Assembly: GCA_023381565.1 (NCBI GenBank) | Contig: JAMCRR010000182.1 | Span: forward strand, 1-42,663 | Direction: 5' to 3' | Source: Chloroflexota bacterium | Lineage (GTDB): Bacteria > Chloroflexota > Anaerolineae > Anaerolineales > Anaerolineaceae | Length of the DNA stretch: 42,663 nt | Part shown: positions 7,007 through 14,650 of the stretch, piece by piece | Numbering within the stretch: the first letter of the stretch is position 1 | Layout: every line of letters begins with the position of its first letter | Notes under the pieces: generated by a model | Seen by the model: only the letters and a program-made list of their open reading frames with translations | What the model was told of the DNA's origin: nothing | The model's database searches: none | Position numbers and translations under genes: made by a program

Positions 7007-8656
7007 ATGCTGAGCGTCCATCAAATTTCAAAATCTTACGGGACCGTCAAGGTTCTGAATAAAGTCAGTTTTAATCTAAACCGCGGTGAAAAGATCGGCC
7101 TGGTTGGCCCAAACGGTTGTGGAAAAAGCACCCTGCTGCGCATCCTCGCCGGCGTCGAAAAACCCGACTCTGGCTCCTTCCATCTGATTCCCCCCTCTAT
7201 TCATCCTGGATACCTGCCTCAAGGGCAGGATTTTTCTCCGGATGATACTCTGGGTACCTTTCTGAGCCGGTGGAATGGTGACCTCCAGCTCCTTGAATAC
7301 CAGCTCAGCCAACTCGCCAACGATCTCGCGGCTCACCCTGATAGAGGAGACCTGCAGCAGCAGTATGACTCCGTTCTGGCATCTCTCCAGGAGACCCCTG
7401 CCAGCCTGCGTCGAAGGGATGAAATCCTGGCTGCATTCGACTTGGGTCAGACTCCGCTCGATTTCCGGGTAGTATCCTTGAGTGGGGGCCAGAAAACCCG
7501 CCTGGCTTTGGCGGCGATCTTGTTGTCCAATCCGCAGCTCCTGCTGCTAGATGAGCCGACGAACCATCTGGATATCGATATGCTCGAGTGGCTGGAGGAA
7601 TGGTTGGAGGCTTACCCGGGTGGAGTGCTAATCGTCTCCCACGATCGGACTTTTCTGGATCACACCGTGTCGGAAATCCTGGAACTGGACCCGGTTGACC
7701 ACCAGGCAAGGCTGTATGCCGGAAATTATTCTGAGTACGCTGCTGCAAAAGAAAGCGAGCGGAACAGGCATTGGCAGGAATATTCCGATCAGCAAGGGGA
7801 GATTTCCCGCTTGAACGAAGCCGCCCGGCACCTGCGCGGTCTGGCCAAATTTAAACGCGGTGGAAAGGCTGATACCCGCGATGGTTTCGCGCGCGGTTTC
7901 TTCGCTAACCGTTCCCTTGGCACAGTTGGCCGGGCAAAACAGATTGAGAGGCGCCTGGAAAAATTGATGACTGAGGAACGCATTGAAAAGCCCCAGGCAG
8001 GTTGGCAGATGAAGCTGGATTTTGACAGCATTGCCTCTTCCGGGAGGGAGGTGCTGCTTTTAGATGATTTATCGATCGGTTATGGGGAGAAGGAATTACT
8101 GAGGGGGCTCAATCTGGGGATCAAACAAGGAAAACGCGTAGTTCTAACCGGGCCAAATGGATCGGGTAAAACCACTCTGCTCAAGACCATTCAAGGTGAG
8201 GTTCCGCCTCTGTCTGGCAGTTACAAATTGGGTACAAAGGTCATCCTCGGCTATATGGCGCAAGAACAGGAAAACCTGGATCAATCCTTGAACGCATTGG
8301 ATACTATGCGCCGATTGGTTTCTCAATCGGAGACTGAAATCCGGGCTTTCCTGTCCTTTTATCTATTCACCGGAGATGATGTCTTCATCCCCGTAGAGCA
8401 GCTATCTTACGGCGAAAGGGCGCGTCTGTCGCTGGCTTGCTTTGTGGCCTCGGGATGCAATTTCCTGCTCCTGGATGAACCTATCAACCACCTGGATATC
8501 CCCTCCCGCTTACGCTTCGAGCAAGCCCTATCGCATTATCAAGGGACAATTTTGGCAGTGGGTCACGACCGTTACTTTATTGAAGCATTTGCTACAGAAA
8601 TTTGGCGAGTGGAAGATCAAGGCATTCGGATCTATTGGCCAAAAACCCCTTTCTGA
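7007..8656 (+). CDS. ABC-F family ATPase (possible ribosome protection factor)
   Basis: A 549-residue soluble protein with two ABC domains and no membrane segments, the architecture of translation-associated ABC-F ATPases. Domain 1 has Walker A GPNGCGKST, signature LSGGQKTRLALA and Walker B LLLLDEPTNHLD. The interdomain linker (about 235-335) is charged and helical. Domain 2 has GPNGSGKTT, signature LSYGERARLSLA and LLLDEPINHLD, where the usual Thr is Ile. Family members bind the ribosomal E site; some act in housekeeping translation and others dislodge antibiotics. The attenuator-type leader favours a resistance role, but this is inference. The linker length alone does not settle the subfamily. 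The gene is convergent with the RRM gene, with a six-base gap. Confidence 0.9.
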   Translation: MLSVHQISKSYGTVKVLNKVSFNLNRGEKIGLVGPNGCGKSTLLRILAGVEKPDSGSFHLIPPSIHPGYLPQGQDFSPDDTLGTFLSRWNGDLQLLEYQLSQLANDLAAHPDRGDLQQQYDSVLASLQETPASLRRRDEILAAFDLGQTPLDFRVVSLSGGQKTRLALAAILLSNPQLLLLDEPTNHLDIDMLEWLEEWLEAYPGGVLIVSHDRTFLDHTVSEILELDPVDHQARLYAGNYSEYAAAKESERNRHWQEYSDQQGEISRLNEAARHLRGLAKFKRGGKADTRDGFARGFFANRSLGTVGRAKQIERRLEKLMTEERIEKPQAGWQMKLDFDSIASSGREVLLLDDLSIGYGEKELLRGLNLGIKQGKRVVLTGPNGSGKTTLLKTIQGEVPPLSGSYKLGTKVILGYMAQEQENLDQSLNALDTMRRLVSQSETEIRAFLSFYLFTGDDVFIPVEQLSYGERARLSLACFVASGCNFLLLDEPINHLDIPSRLRFEQALSHYQGTILAVGHDRYFIEAFATEIWRVEDQGIRIYWPKTPF

Positions 8657-8662
8657 TGGTTC

Positions 8663-9007
8663 TTAATAGCGGTTAGTTCCACCGCGGTTGCCGCCTCTTC
8701 CACCTCTGGAATCATTTCGATCACGGAAACCGCCGCCAAAACCGCTTCTCGGTCGTTCTTCCCGCGGCCGGGCCATATTTACTGTGAGATCGCGATCGCC
8801 CAGTTTGTAGGCGTTAAACATACTGATAGCTTTCTGAGCTTCCACCTGATTGCTCATCTCAACGAAAGCAAAGCCCTTCGAGCGCCCTGTCTCGCGATCT
8901 TTGATCAGTGCAACGGATTGGACTGTTCCGGCTTGTGCAAACAAGCTGCGCAGGTCTTCTTCCGTAATCGTGTAAGGCAGGTTGCCAACGTACAATTTTA
9001 TTTCCAT
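8663..9007 (-). CDS. Glycine-rich RRM RNA-binding protein
   Basis: A 114-residue protein with one RNA recognition motif (residues about 3-80) and a short Arg/Gly/Asn-rich tail. RNP2 is LYVGNL and RNP1 is KGFAFVEM, with the aromatic residues that stack on RNA present. This matches the small RRM proteins of cyanobacteria and other bacteria, thought to bind single-stranded RNA, often in cold or stress response. An AGGAGG lies about nine bases before the ATG. It lies downstream of the trp operon on the same strand with a probable terminator between, so it is likely transcribed separately, although read-through is possible. Confidence 0.93.
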   Translation of the reverse strand: MEIKLYVGNLPYTITEEDLRSLFAQAGTVQSVALIKDRETGRSKGFAFVEMSNQVEAQKAISMFNAYKLGDRDLTVNMARPREERPRSGFGGGFRDRNDSRGGRGGNRGGTNRY

Positions 9008-9058
9008 TTATTTTGCCTCCTCAAGGCCGAGCAAACAGGGAAAGTAGATACTAAACAG

Positions 9059-9091
9059 AAAAAGCCCCCACCACATCAATGGTCTGGCGGC
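9059..9091 (-). terminator. Probable terminator of the trp operon
   Basis: On the minus strand a GC-rich, interrupted stem (outer GCC with GGC, inner CCAT with GTGG) is followed by five T residues. It lies 42 bases after the trpA stop codon. The stem has bulges, so the call is moderate. Confidence 0.45.
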
Positions 9092-9132
9092 ATTTCCGAA
9101 CCGAACAACATTGAGTGCACCCCTTGATTCTA

Positions 9133-9954
9133 TCATATTTTTGGGTTCGAGGTTAAAAACAATGCCTGACTTAATTGATTGATAAAGCGTCTGGCGGCTT
9201 GAGCAGGATCATTGGACCGGCTGACTACGTCGATTAATGCCGACCCGACGATAACGCCATCAGCCTGGCGCCCAATTTCGGCAGCCTGCTCTGGTGTGGA
9301 AATTCCAAAGCCGACCGCCAACGGCAACGATGCCACACTACGCACACGTGCAATGAACTCGCTTATCCCTTGTGCCAGGGTTTCTCTTGCACCCGTAACT
9401 CCTGCCAGAGAGACCAGATAGATAAAGCCTGTGCTGTGAGCTGCCACCAGCTCAATCCTTTCTACTGGAGATGTGGGAGCGAGCAGATAGACCAGGGCAA
9501 GCGAATGTCCCCGGCAGGCGGCTTCCAATCTACCTCCCTCTTCGGGCGGAAGATCAGGGATAATCAACCCAGAAGCACCAGCTGTCGCAGCATCTTTGGC
9601 GAAGCGTTCGATCCCGTAAGATAGGGCGAGGTTATAATAACCCATCAAAAGCAGCGGCTGGCTGACATCGCGGCGCCGCAGCTCGGTGACGAGCTCCAGA
9701 CAACGGTGAACCGTCATCTCGTGCACTAACGCTGCTTGAGACGAGGATTGGATGGTTGGGCCGTCTGCCAGGGGATCTGAAAAGGGGATACCCAGTTCAA
9801 TGAGGTCAGCTCCTGATTGAGCGATAGAAATCAGGATCGATAAGGATTCCTCGTAGGTCGGGTAGCCGAGTGTAAAATAGGGCATCAGCGCAGCTCGCCT
9901 TGCGTGGCGTGTGCTGGAAAACACTGCTGAAATCTCCAATATTCCGTCCATCAT
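9133..9954 (-). CDS. trpA: Tryptophan synthase alpha chain
   Basis: A 273-residue TIM-barrel enzyme that cleaves indole-3-glycerol phosphate to indole and glyceraldehyde 3-phosphate, then passes indole through the tunnel to TrpB. Visible motifs are [19 protein letters not shown], holding both the catalytic Glu and Asp, and the phosphate-binding loop region VGFGIS. It is the last gene of trpDCFBA. Its start overlaps the trpB stop by four bases (ATGA), which implies translational coupling and fits the 1:1 stoichiometry of the complex. Two consecutive ATG codons are possible starts. Length is normal for the family. Confidence 0.97.
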   Translation of the reverse strand: MMDGILEISAVFSSTRHARRAALMPYFTLGYPTYEESLSILISIAQSGADLIELGIPFSDPLADGPTIQSSSQAALVHEMTVHRCLELVTELRRRDVSQPLLLMGYYNLALSYGIERFAKDAATAGASGLIIPDLPPEEGGRLEAACRGHSLALVYLLAPTSPVERIELVAAHSTGFIYLVSLAGVTGARETLAQGISEFIARVRSVASLPLAVGFGISTPEQAAEIGRQADGVIVGSALIDVVSRSNDPAQAARRFINQLSQALFLTSNPKI

Positions 9955-11201
9955 TCCTTCTCCAGGGAGCTCTTGAGGGCTTTTCTGACCGTATCCAGGT
10001 CTTTATCGCCCCTTCCCGAAAGGTTGACCAGCAAAATCTGGTCTGGGCGCATGCCGGGCGCACGGCGAACGGCCTCTGCCACTGCGTGAGCCGATTCGAG
10101 TGCAGGCAGGATACCTTCGGTTTGCGCCAGGAGCTGGAACGCCTCCAATGCCTGGCGATCGTCCACAAAAGTATATTCTGCCCGCCCCGTCTCTCTCAGG
10201 AATGCGTGCTCTGGTCCAACAGCGGCGTAATCCAGCCCAGCCGAGATGGAATGTGTAGCAGAAATCTGCCCATCTTTATCCTGTAACACGTAGGTATATG
10301 TCCCTTGCAGCACACCGGGTCGCCCCAAACCAGGATCTGAAAAGCGGGCTGCGTGCCTTCCAGAAGCAATCCCCTCCCCCCCGGCCTCGACACCTACTAA
10401 CCGCACCTGAAGGTCATTGCGAAATGCCTGGAATAAGCCAATAGCATTCGAGCCTCCCCCTACGCAGGCGATGCACTCATCTGGCAGTCTGCCAGTCTGA
10501 GTGATGATCTGCTCGCGCGCCTCAATCCCGATGACTGCTTGAAAATTACGCACGATGCTCGGGTATGGATGGGGCCCGAGAGCCGAACCCAGCAGGTAGT
10601 AGGTAGAATTGACGTTTGTCACCCAATCTCGGATAGCTTCGTTGACAGCATCTTTCAAAGTCTGGCTGCCGCTTGATACCGGCCTAACCTCGGCACCAAG
10701 CAGCTCCATACGCTGCACATTCGGCTGCTGGCGCGCGATATCCACCACGCCCATATAGACGACGCATTCCAGGTCCAGCAAGGCTGCCGCCGAAGCGGTG
10801 GCCACACCGTGCTGCCCGGCGCCGGTCTCGGCGATCACCCGGTGCTTACCCATCGCGCGCGCCAGGAGCGCCTGTCCGAGTGCATTGTTGATCTTATGGG
10901 CGCCGGTGTGTGCCAGGTCCTCCCGCTTGAGATAGATCTGTGCGCCTCCCAGACGCGTGCTTAACCGTCTGGCATGGCTGATCGGTGTTGGCCGTCCAAC
11001 ATAGGTGTGCAGCAGCCGATGGAATTCATCTTGCAGGCGGGCATCCAGGCAAAAGGCGCGATAGGCCTCTTCTAAAGCCGCCAACGCCGGGAGCAGGGTT
11101 TCAGGGACGAACCGCCCGCCATAGGCGCCGAATTTGGGGGTCAGTTCGGTTGGAAGGTGAGGTCGATAGAGGGTTGCGTTATGATTTGGATTTGTAGACA
11201 T
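9951..11201 (-). CDS. trpB: Tryptophan synthase beta chain
   Basis: A PLP enzyme of about 416 residues that condenses indole with serine to give tryptophan. [13 protein letters not shown] contains the Lys that binds [12 protein letters not shown] contains the catalytic Glu, and [10 protein letters not shown] is the phosphate-binding loop. The N-terminal [13 protein letters not shown] is typical of the TrpB1 form that pairs with TrpA. I chose the ATG at 11201 because an AGG lies six bases upstream; the ATG at 11207 directly abuts that AGG. Either start overlaps the end of trpF by more than 20 bases. It is coupled to trpA by an ATGA overlap. Confidence 0.97.
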   Translation of the reverse strand: MSTNPNHNATLYRPHLPTELTPKFGAYGGRFVPETLLPALAALEEAYRAFCLDARLQDEFHRLLHTYVGRPTPISHARRLSTRLGGAQIYLKREDLAHTGAHKINNALGQALLARAMGKHRVIAETGAGQHGVATASAAALLDLECVVYMGVVDIARQQPNVQRMELLGAEVRPVSSGSQTLKDAVNEAIRDWVTNVNSTYYLLGSALGPHPYPSIVRNFQAVIGIEAREQIITQTGRLPDECIACVGGGSNAIGLFQAFRNDLQVRLVGVEAGGEGIASGRHAARFSDPGLGRPGVLQGTYTYVLQDKDGQISATHSISAGLDYAAVGPEHAFLRETGRAEYTFVDDRQALEAFQLLAQTEGILPALESAHAVAEAVRRAPGMRPDQILLVNLSGRGDKDLDTVRKALKSSLEKE

Positions 11202-11856
11202 ATTCATCCTGTTTGTCGAACAGCTGCACGTTTCTGATGAAGGCTGCGATTAATTCGGGATCCTTTTTGCCGGGGGAAGTTTCAACACCGGAAGCGACAT
11301 CTACCCCCCAGGGATGAACCTGTGATAGGGCTTCGGTTACGTTCTCCGGGCGCAGGCCACCTGCCAGCAAGACGGAGAACTGCGTGGCCAACCCCTGGGC
11401 AACATGCCAATTGGCGGGCTGGCCGGTACCCCCGTAAGCTCCCGGCTGGAAGGCATCCAGCAAGAATGCCGGAGGAGAATCGTGTAATGGGTACTGGTTT
11501 ACCAGAGATTGCGCCGCGTTTGCATCATTAAGGCGGAGTGCTTTCAAGCCTCGTTTGCCTAATGCCTCCAGCACGTCAGGGGGTTCATCCCCCGAAAGCT
11601 GGGCAAAATCGAGACTGCATCGATCCAGTGTGATAGATATCTGCTCCGGTGCAGCGTTTACAAATACACCCACTAAAATGGTTGATGGGGCTGTGTTGCG
11701 AAGGGAATTCGTGAGCGATTGGCAATCTTCTGGCGTGATATAACGCGGACTGGATGGATAAAAATTAAACCCTAACAGATCGGCGCCCGCATTTACAGCC
11801 CAGAATGCTTCCTGCAAAGTGCGAATACCGCAAATTTTTACCCGTGTATGCCTCAT
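11179..11856 (-). CDS. trpF: Phosphoribosylanthranilate isomerase
   Basis: A 225-residue TIM-barrel enzyme that isomerises phosphoribosylanthranilate to the carboxyphenylamino-deoxyribulose phosphate used by TrpC. KICGIR near the N-terminus contains the catalytic Cys. [12 protein letters not shown] and [11 protein letters not shown] are typical, and [16 protein letters not shown] holds the catalytic Asp and phosphate-binding residues. The start overlaps the trpC stop by four bases (ATGA) and the 3' end overlaps trpB, so this part of the operon is tightly packed. Length is normal. Confidence 0.96.
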   Translation of the reverse strand: MRHTRVKICGIRTLQEAFWAVNAGADLLGFNFYPSSPRYITPEDCQSLTNSLRNTAPSTILVGVFVNAAPEQISITLDRCSLDFAQLSGDEPPDVLEALGKRGLKALRLNDANAAQSLVNQYPLHDSPPAFLLDAFQPGAYGGTGQPANWHVAQGLATQFSVLLAGGLRPENVTEALSQVHPWGVDVASGVETSPGKKDPELIAAFIRNVQLFDKQDEYVYKSKS

Positions 11857-12680
11857 CGCGCCCCCACCATTTTCTTCTCTGGTTTGGCGCTCCCCGTAAA
11901 ATTGCGGACCTGAGCAGCAATATCTGGAGCTGTCATCAGAGCTTCTCCAACCAGAATAGCATCCGCACCCGCATCCGCCAAAATGCGGATGTCCTGCCCG
12001 GTATGGATGCCGCTCTCAGCGACCAGGCAGATTTCCCTCGGGATCAGTGGTCTCAAAATCCGGGTCATTTCGAGATTTACTGAAAAATTCCGCAGGTCGC
12101 GGTTGTTGACGCCGATGAGCGCAGGATTACAGTCCACAGCTTGTTTCAGATCCTCCTGAGAGTGAACTTCGATCAACGGCGCCATCCCCAGGGTGAGGGC
12201 GAGCCGGTGAAGCTTGCAGAGCTCTTCTCGATCAAGATAGGCAGCAATCAGCAGGACCGCATCCGCCCCAGCAGCCCGCGATTCAAAGAGCTGGTACTCA
12301 TCGCAGATAAAATCCTTGCGCAGGAGAGGTAGATGCGAGCACCGGGCGCGTACTTCGGCAAAATCCGCCAGGGAACCCTGGAAGTAGGGTTCATCCGTCA
12401 GAACACTGACCGCCGCAGCGCCGTTTTCCTGATAGATCGCCACGATTTGGCCGGGATTGAATTGATCGACGAGCCTTCCGCGAGAGGGCGAGGCGCGCTT
12501 CACCTCAGCGATCAGCGCCGGAGACTGGTTTTTCATTGCAGCCTGGCGGAGGGTTCCGACAAAGTCGATTGCCGGCTGCGCCAGACTGGCATCGGATTGA
12601 ACAGATGCCAGGGGTCTCACCAACTTACGCCGGGCGACTTCACTGGCTTTCGAAGCAAAGATCTCATCCAGGATGGTCAT
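11853..12680 (-). CDS. trpC: Indole-3-glycerol-phosphate synthase
   Basis: A 275-residue TIM-barrel lyase that closes the indole ring by decarboxylation. The family motifs are in order: LIAEVKRASPSRG (catalytic Lys), VLTDEPYFQGS, LLRKDFICDEYQ (second catalytic Lys) and IGVNNRDLRNF. I chose the ATG at 12680 because GGAGGAAG sits seven bases upstream; the frame is open to an ATG at 12701, but that one lacks a ribosome site. It follows trpD by about 30 bases and overlaps trpF by four. Confidence 0.96.
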   Translation of the reverse strand: MTILDEIFASKASEVARRKLVRPLASVQSDASLAQPAIDFVGTLRQAAMKNQSPALIAEVKRASPSRGRLVDQFNPGQIVAIYQENGAAAVSVLTDEPYFQGSLADFAEVRARCSHLPLLRKDFICDEYQLFESRAAGADAVLLIAAYLDREELCKLHRLALTLGMAPLIEVHSQEDLKQAVDCNPALIGVNNRDLRNFSVNLEMTRILRPLIPREICLVAESGIHTGQDIRILADAGADAILVGEALMTAPDIAAQVRNFTGSAKPEKKMVGAR

Positions 12681-12710
12681 GGTTTCTTCCTCCAAATCCA
12701 TTGGAACCCA

Positions 12711-13742
12711 TTAACCAACAGGTCCGGCGATTCGCTGGCTATATTCGGTGAGCTGCTCGAGCTTGGCGAATGCGGCACCCGATTCTAGAGACTGTCGGGC
12801 TTCGTCGATGGCCGCGCCCATATCGCCGTTCTCTGTGGCAAGGGCAGCCGCAGCATTGAGTAAAATCACATCTACCTTAGGGCTGTGGTCTTTGCCGGAC
12901 AAAACATCATGTAGCAAGGCTGCATTTTCGGCCGGTGTGCCTCCTCTCAAATCATCCGATGAGGCAGGACGCAGCCCAAAATGTGTGGCTTCCAGATCGA
13001 AAGTCGTCACCGAACCGTCCTTGAGATAACTCACCCGGTTTAGCCCGTTTGTCGAGAGCTCGTCCAGACCTCCTGCCCCATGCACGACGAAAGCTGCACG
13101 TCCTCCCAACTCGCCCAGCACCTCAGCAAGCGGCTCAGTCAGTTGGGGATCGTAAACGCCGATCACCTGGTTGGTCGCCCCCGCAGGGTTGGTTAGCGGG
13201 CCCAGAATGTTAAAGATGGTGCGCAATCCGAGCTCCCTCCGCGGACCAATTGCGTATTTCATCGCAGGGTGAAAATTGGGCGCAAAAAGGAACCCGATTC
13301 CAACATTCTCAATGCAGGCTGCAACCTGCTCGGGGGTCAGGTTGATATTCACGTGCAATGCTTCTAACACGTCTGCACTGCCGCAGCTGGAGGAGGCTGC
13401 CCGGTTGCCATGTTTGGCAACTTTATGGCCCGCTCCCGCCAATATAAAAGCGGCCGCTGTAGAAATGTTCAGAGTATGAGCGCCATCCCCTCCGGTCCCG
13501 GCGGTATCCATGAGGGGATCCCCGTTATGAGACACGTGGATATGCACGGCCTGATTGCGCATCGCCCGGGCGCTGCCGGTGATTTCCTCGACAGTTTCCC
13601 CTTTCATACGCAGGGCAACCAGATAGCCGCCGATTTGTGCCGGGGTAGCATGGCCGGTCATGATGATATTCATGGCTTCTTCAGCTTCCTGAGCTGAGAG
13701 TCCTTTTCTATCCATCAATTTGGCAATATAAGGTTTGAGCAT
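12711..13742 (-). CDS. trpD: Anthranilate phosphoribosyltransferase
   Basis: A 343-residue enzyme that transfers phosphoribose from PRPP to anthranilate. Motifs visible are DTAGTGGDG (PRPP loop), NISTAAAF, KHGNRAASSSCGSADVLEAL and FNILGPLTNPA. A GGGAGG lies about six bases before the ATG. It is the first gene after the T-box leader. The free-standing form, not fused to an amidotransferase, needs anthranilate synthase (TrpE/TrpG), which is not in this window. Confidence 0.97.
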   Translation of the reverse strand: MLKPYIAKLMDRKGLSAQEAEEAMNIIMTGHATPAQIGGYLVALRMKGETVEEITGSARAMRNQAVHIHVSHNGDPLMDTAGTGGDGAHTLNISTAAAFILAGAGHKVAKHGNRAASSSCGSADVLEALHVNINLTPEQVAACIENVGIGFLFAPNFHPAMKYAIGPRRELGLRTIFNILGPLTNPAGATNQVIGVYDPQLTEPLAEVLGELGGRAAFVVHGAGGLDELSTNGLNRVSYLKDGSVTTFDLEATHFGLRPASSDDLRGGTPAENAALLHDVLSGKDHSPKVDVILLNAAAALATENGDMGAAIDEARQSLESGAAFAKLEQLTEYSQRIAGPVG

Positions 13743-13795
13743 TTATGCCTCCCGCATATCAATTGAACAGCCATAAAGCCTCCAGGTAGGCCAGG

Positions 13796-13853
13796 TAATA
13801 AAAAACCTCTCCCGTCCCAAGATATCGGATCTATAGGGACGGGAGAGGTTTCC
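13796..13853 (-). terminator. T-box attenuator terminator
   Basis: On the minus strand a perfect stem of about 18 base pairs (GGGAAACCTCTCCCGTCCC region, with 13801-13818 pairing with 13836-13853) is followed by six T residues (plus-strand A run 13800-13805). Its left arm overlaps the T-box sequence, so antiterminator and terminator exclude each other. Confidence 0.9.
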
Positions 13854-13913
13854 CGCGGTGCCACCCTGATTAGGCTGGACCAGGTAGAATTCGAAAAATT
13901 AATCCCTGGAAAT

Positions 13914-13940
13914 AAAAAACCCGCCGGTGTAGACGACGGG
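13914..13940 (-). terminator. Terminator-like stem III within the T-box leader
   Basis: On the minus strand CCCGTCG and CGGCGGG form a seven-base-pair stem (one G-U) with a seven-base loop, followed directly by six T residues. By position it is T-box stem III, yet it has every feature of an intrinsic terminator. Confidence 0.5.
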
Positions 13941-14198
13941 CGAGCCAGCCTCACTTATTCAAGTACGGCCTCATCTCGATTGAGATGCAGCGATACTCTC
14001 AGCCTGCTAACGAAGGCTATCCCGGCCCAGACTACTCGGCAGGATTCGTCATCCGAACGCCCTGCTTTTCATCCTGCAGCTCCAAGGACCATTCAGCGCC
14101 TGCATCCGGGCAGGTTCTCACCGTACTCCTGCTCTCTGTGCCATAGCTGTGGCGCTTACTTTTCCTTATCACAGCCATTGTGTCTTTAGATTTCATCG

Positions 14199-14227
14199 TT
14201 TATATCAAATGTCTCCGAAAAAGTCAA
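14199..14227 (-). promoter_or_regulatory. Promoter of the trp operon
   Basis: On the minus strand TTGACT (14222-14227) and TATAAA (14199-14204) are separated by exactly 17 bases. Initiation near 14192 would place the whole T-box in the leader. It is divergent from the promoter at 14259-14287, with about 30 bases between the two. Confidence 0.65.
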
Positions 14228-14258
14228 TAGTCAGAGCTTGCTCGTCAGATCTTGTTAC

Positions 14259-14287
14259 TTGACGTTCTTTCTACCTCTCCATATAAT
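14259..14287 (+). promoter_or_regulatory. Promoter of the small gene at 14390
   Basis: TTGACG (14259-14264), 17-base spacer, TATAAT (14282-14287): a near-consensus vegetative promoter pointing right. The leader to the ATG would be about 95 bases. Confidence 0.65.
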
Positions 14288-14389
14288 AGATTTATATGAG
14301 TATCTGATACGAAGGTTTTGAGTTCGTTTTGGACAACAATACTCCCCAAAACTAACCCAACTTTCTCTTAGCGTTTTGGAGGTATTTGA

Positions 14390-14650
14390 ATGTACGATAA
14401 AGAATCGCGACGTGAGAAAAACCCTGATATCGAGGCCGCCCGCTCGCACCTACGCAATGCTCGCGAAGAAATCGGAAAGACGGTAGAGGCCTGGCTGCCC
14501 CCTGAGGTTGTGGCTCACCGGAAGGCTGCCCGGAAAGAATTTCTGCTGGCGATGCGCAGTTTCGTGAATGCTGCCCTTGTTCGGATAGATCAAGAAACAG
14601 CTGGCACGTCGACTCCGTCAGGATCTAACCAGGAGCCAAATCAGGATTAA
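14390..14650 (+). CDS. Small charged protein, unknown function
   Basis: An 86-residue soluble protein, highly charged and probably helical over residues 1-70, with an unstructured Ser/Thr/Pro/Asn tail. It has no signal peptide or membrane segment, and I do not recognise a family. Expression is well supported by a near-consensus promoter at 14259-14287 and a GGAGG about eight bases before the ATG. Its last 33 bases overlap the end of the convergent AarF-like kinase gene, so each transcript is antisense to the other's 3' end. The central part (TVEAWLPPEVVAHRKAARKE) is its most distinctive segment. Confidence 0.72.
   Translation: MYDKESRREKNPDIEAARSHLRNAREEIGKTVEAWLPPEVVAHRKAARKEFLLAMRSFVNAALVRIDQETAGTSTPSGSNQEPNQD

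Larger units (their letters stand above)
13796..14192 (-). ncRNA. T-box riboswitch, tRNA-Trp specific
   Basis: On the minus strand, the leader before trpD contains the conserved T-box AGGGTGGCACCGCGGG (13852-13867), followed by a strong terminator. The upstream stem I region contains GATAAGGAAAAGTAAG near its base, AGAGAG, GGTGAGAACC and GAATGGTCC. In the last, UGG (14089-14091) falls where the specifier codon normally lies, followed by TTGGAGCTGC, matching a Trp codon and the trp genes downstream. Uncharged tRNA-Trp would pair with the specifier and the T-box bulge and favour the antiterminator. The predicted transcription start is about 14192. Confidence 0.93.
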
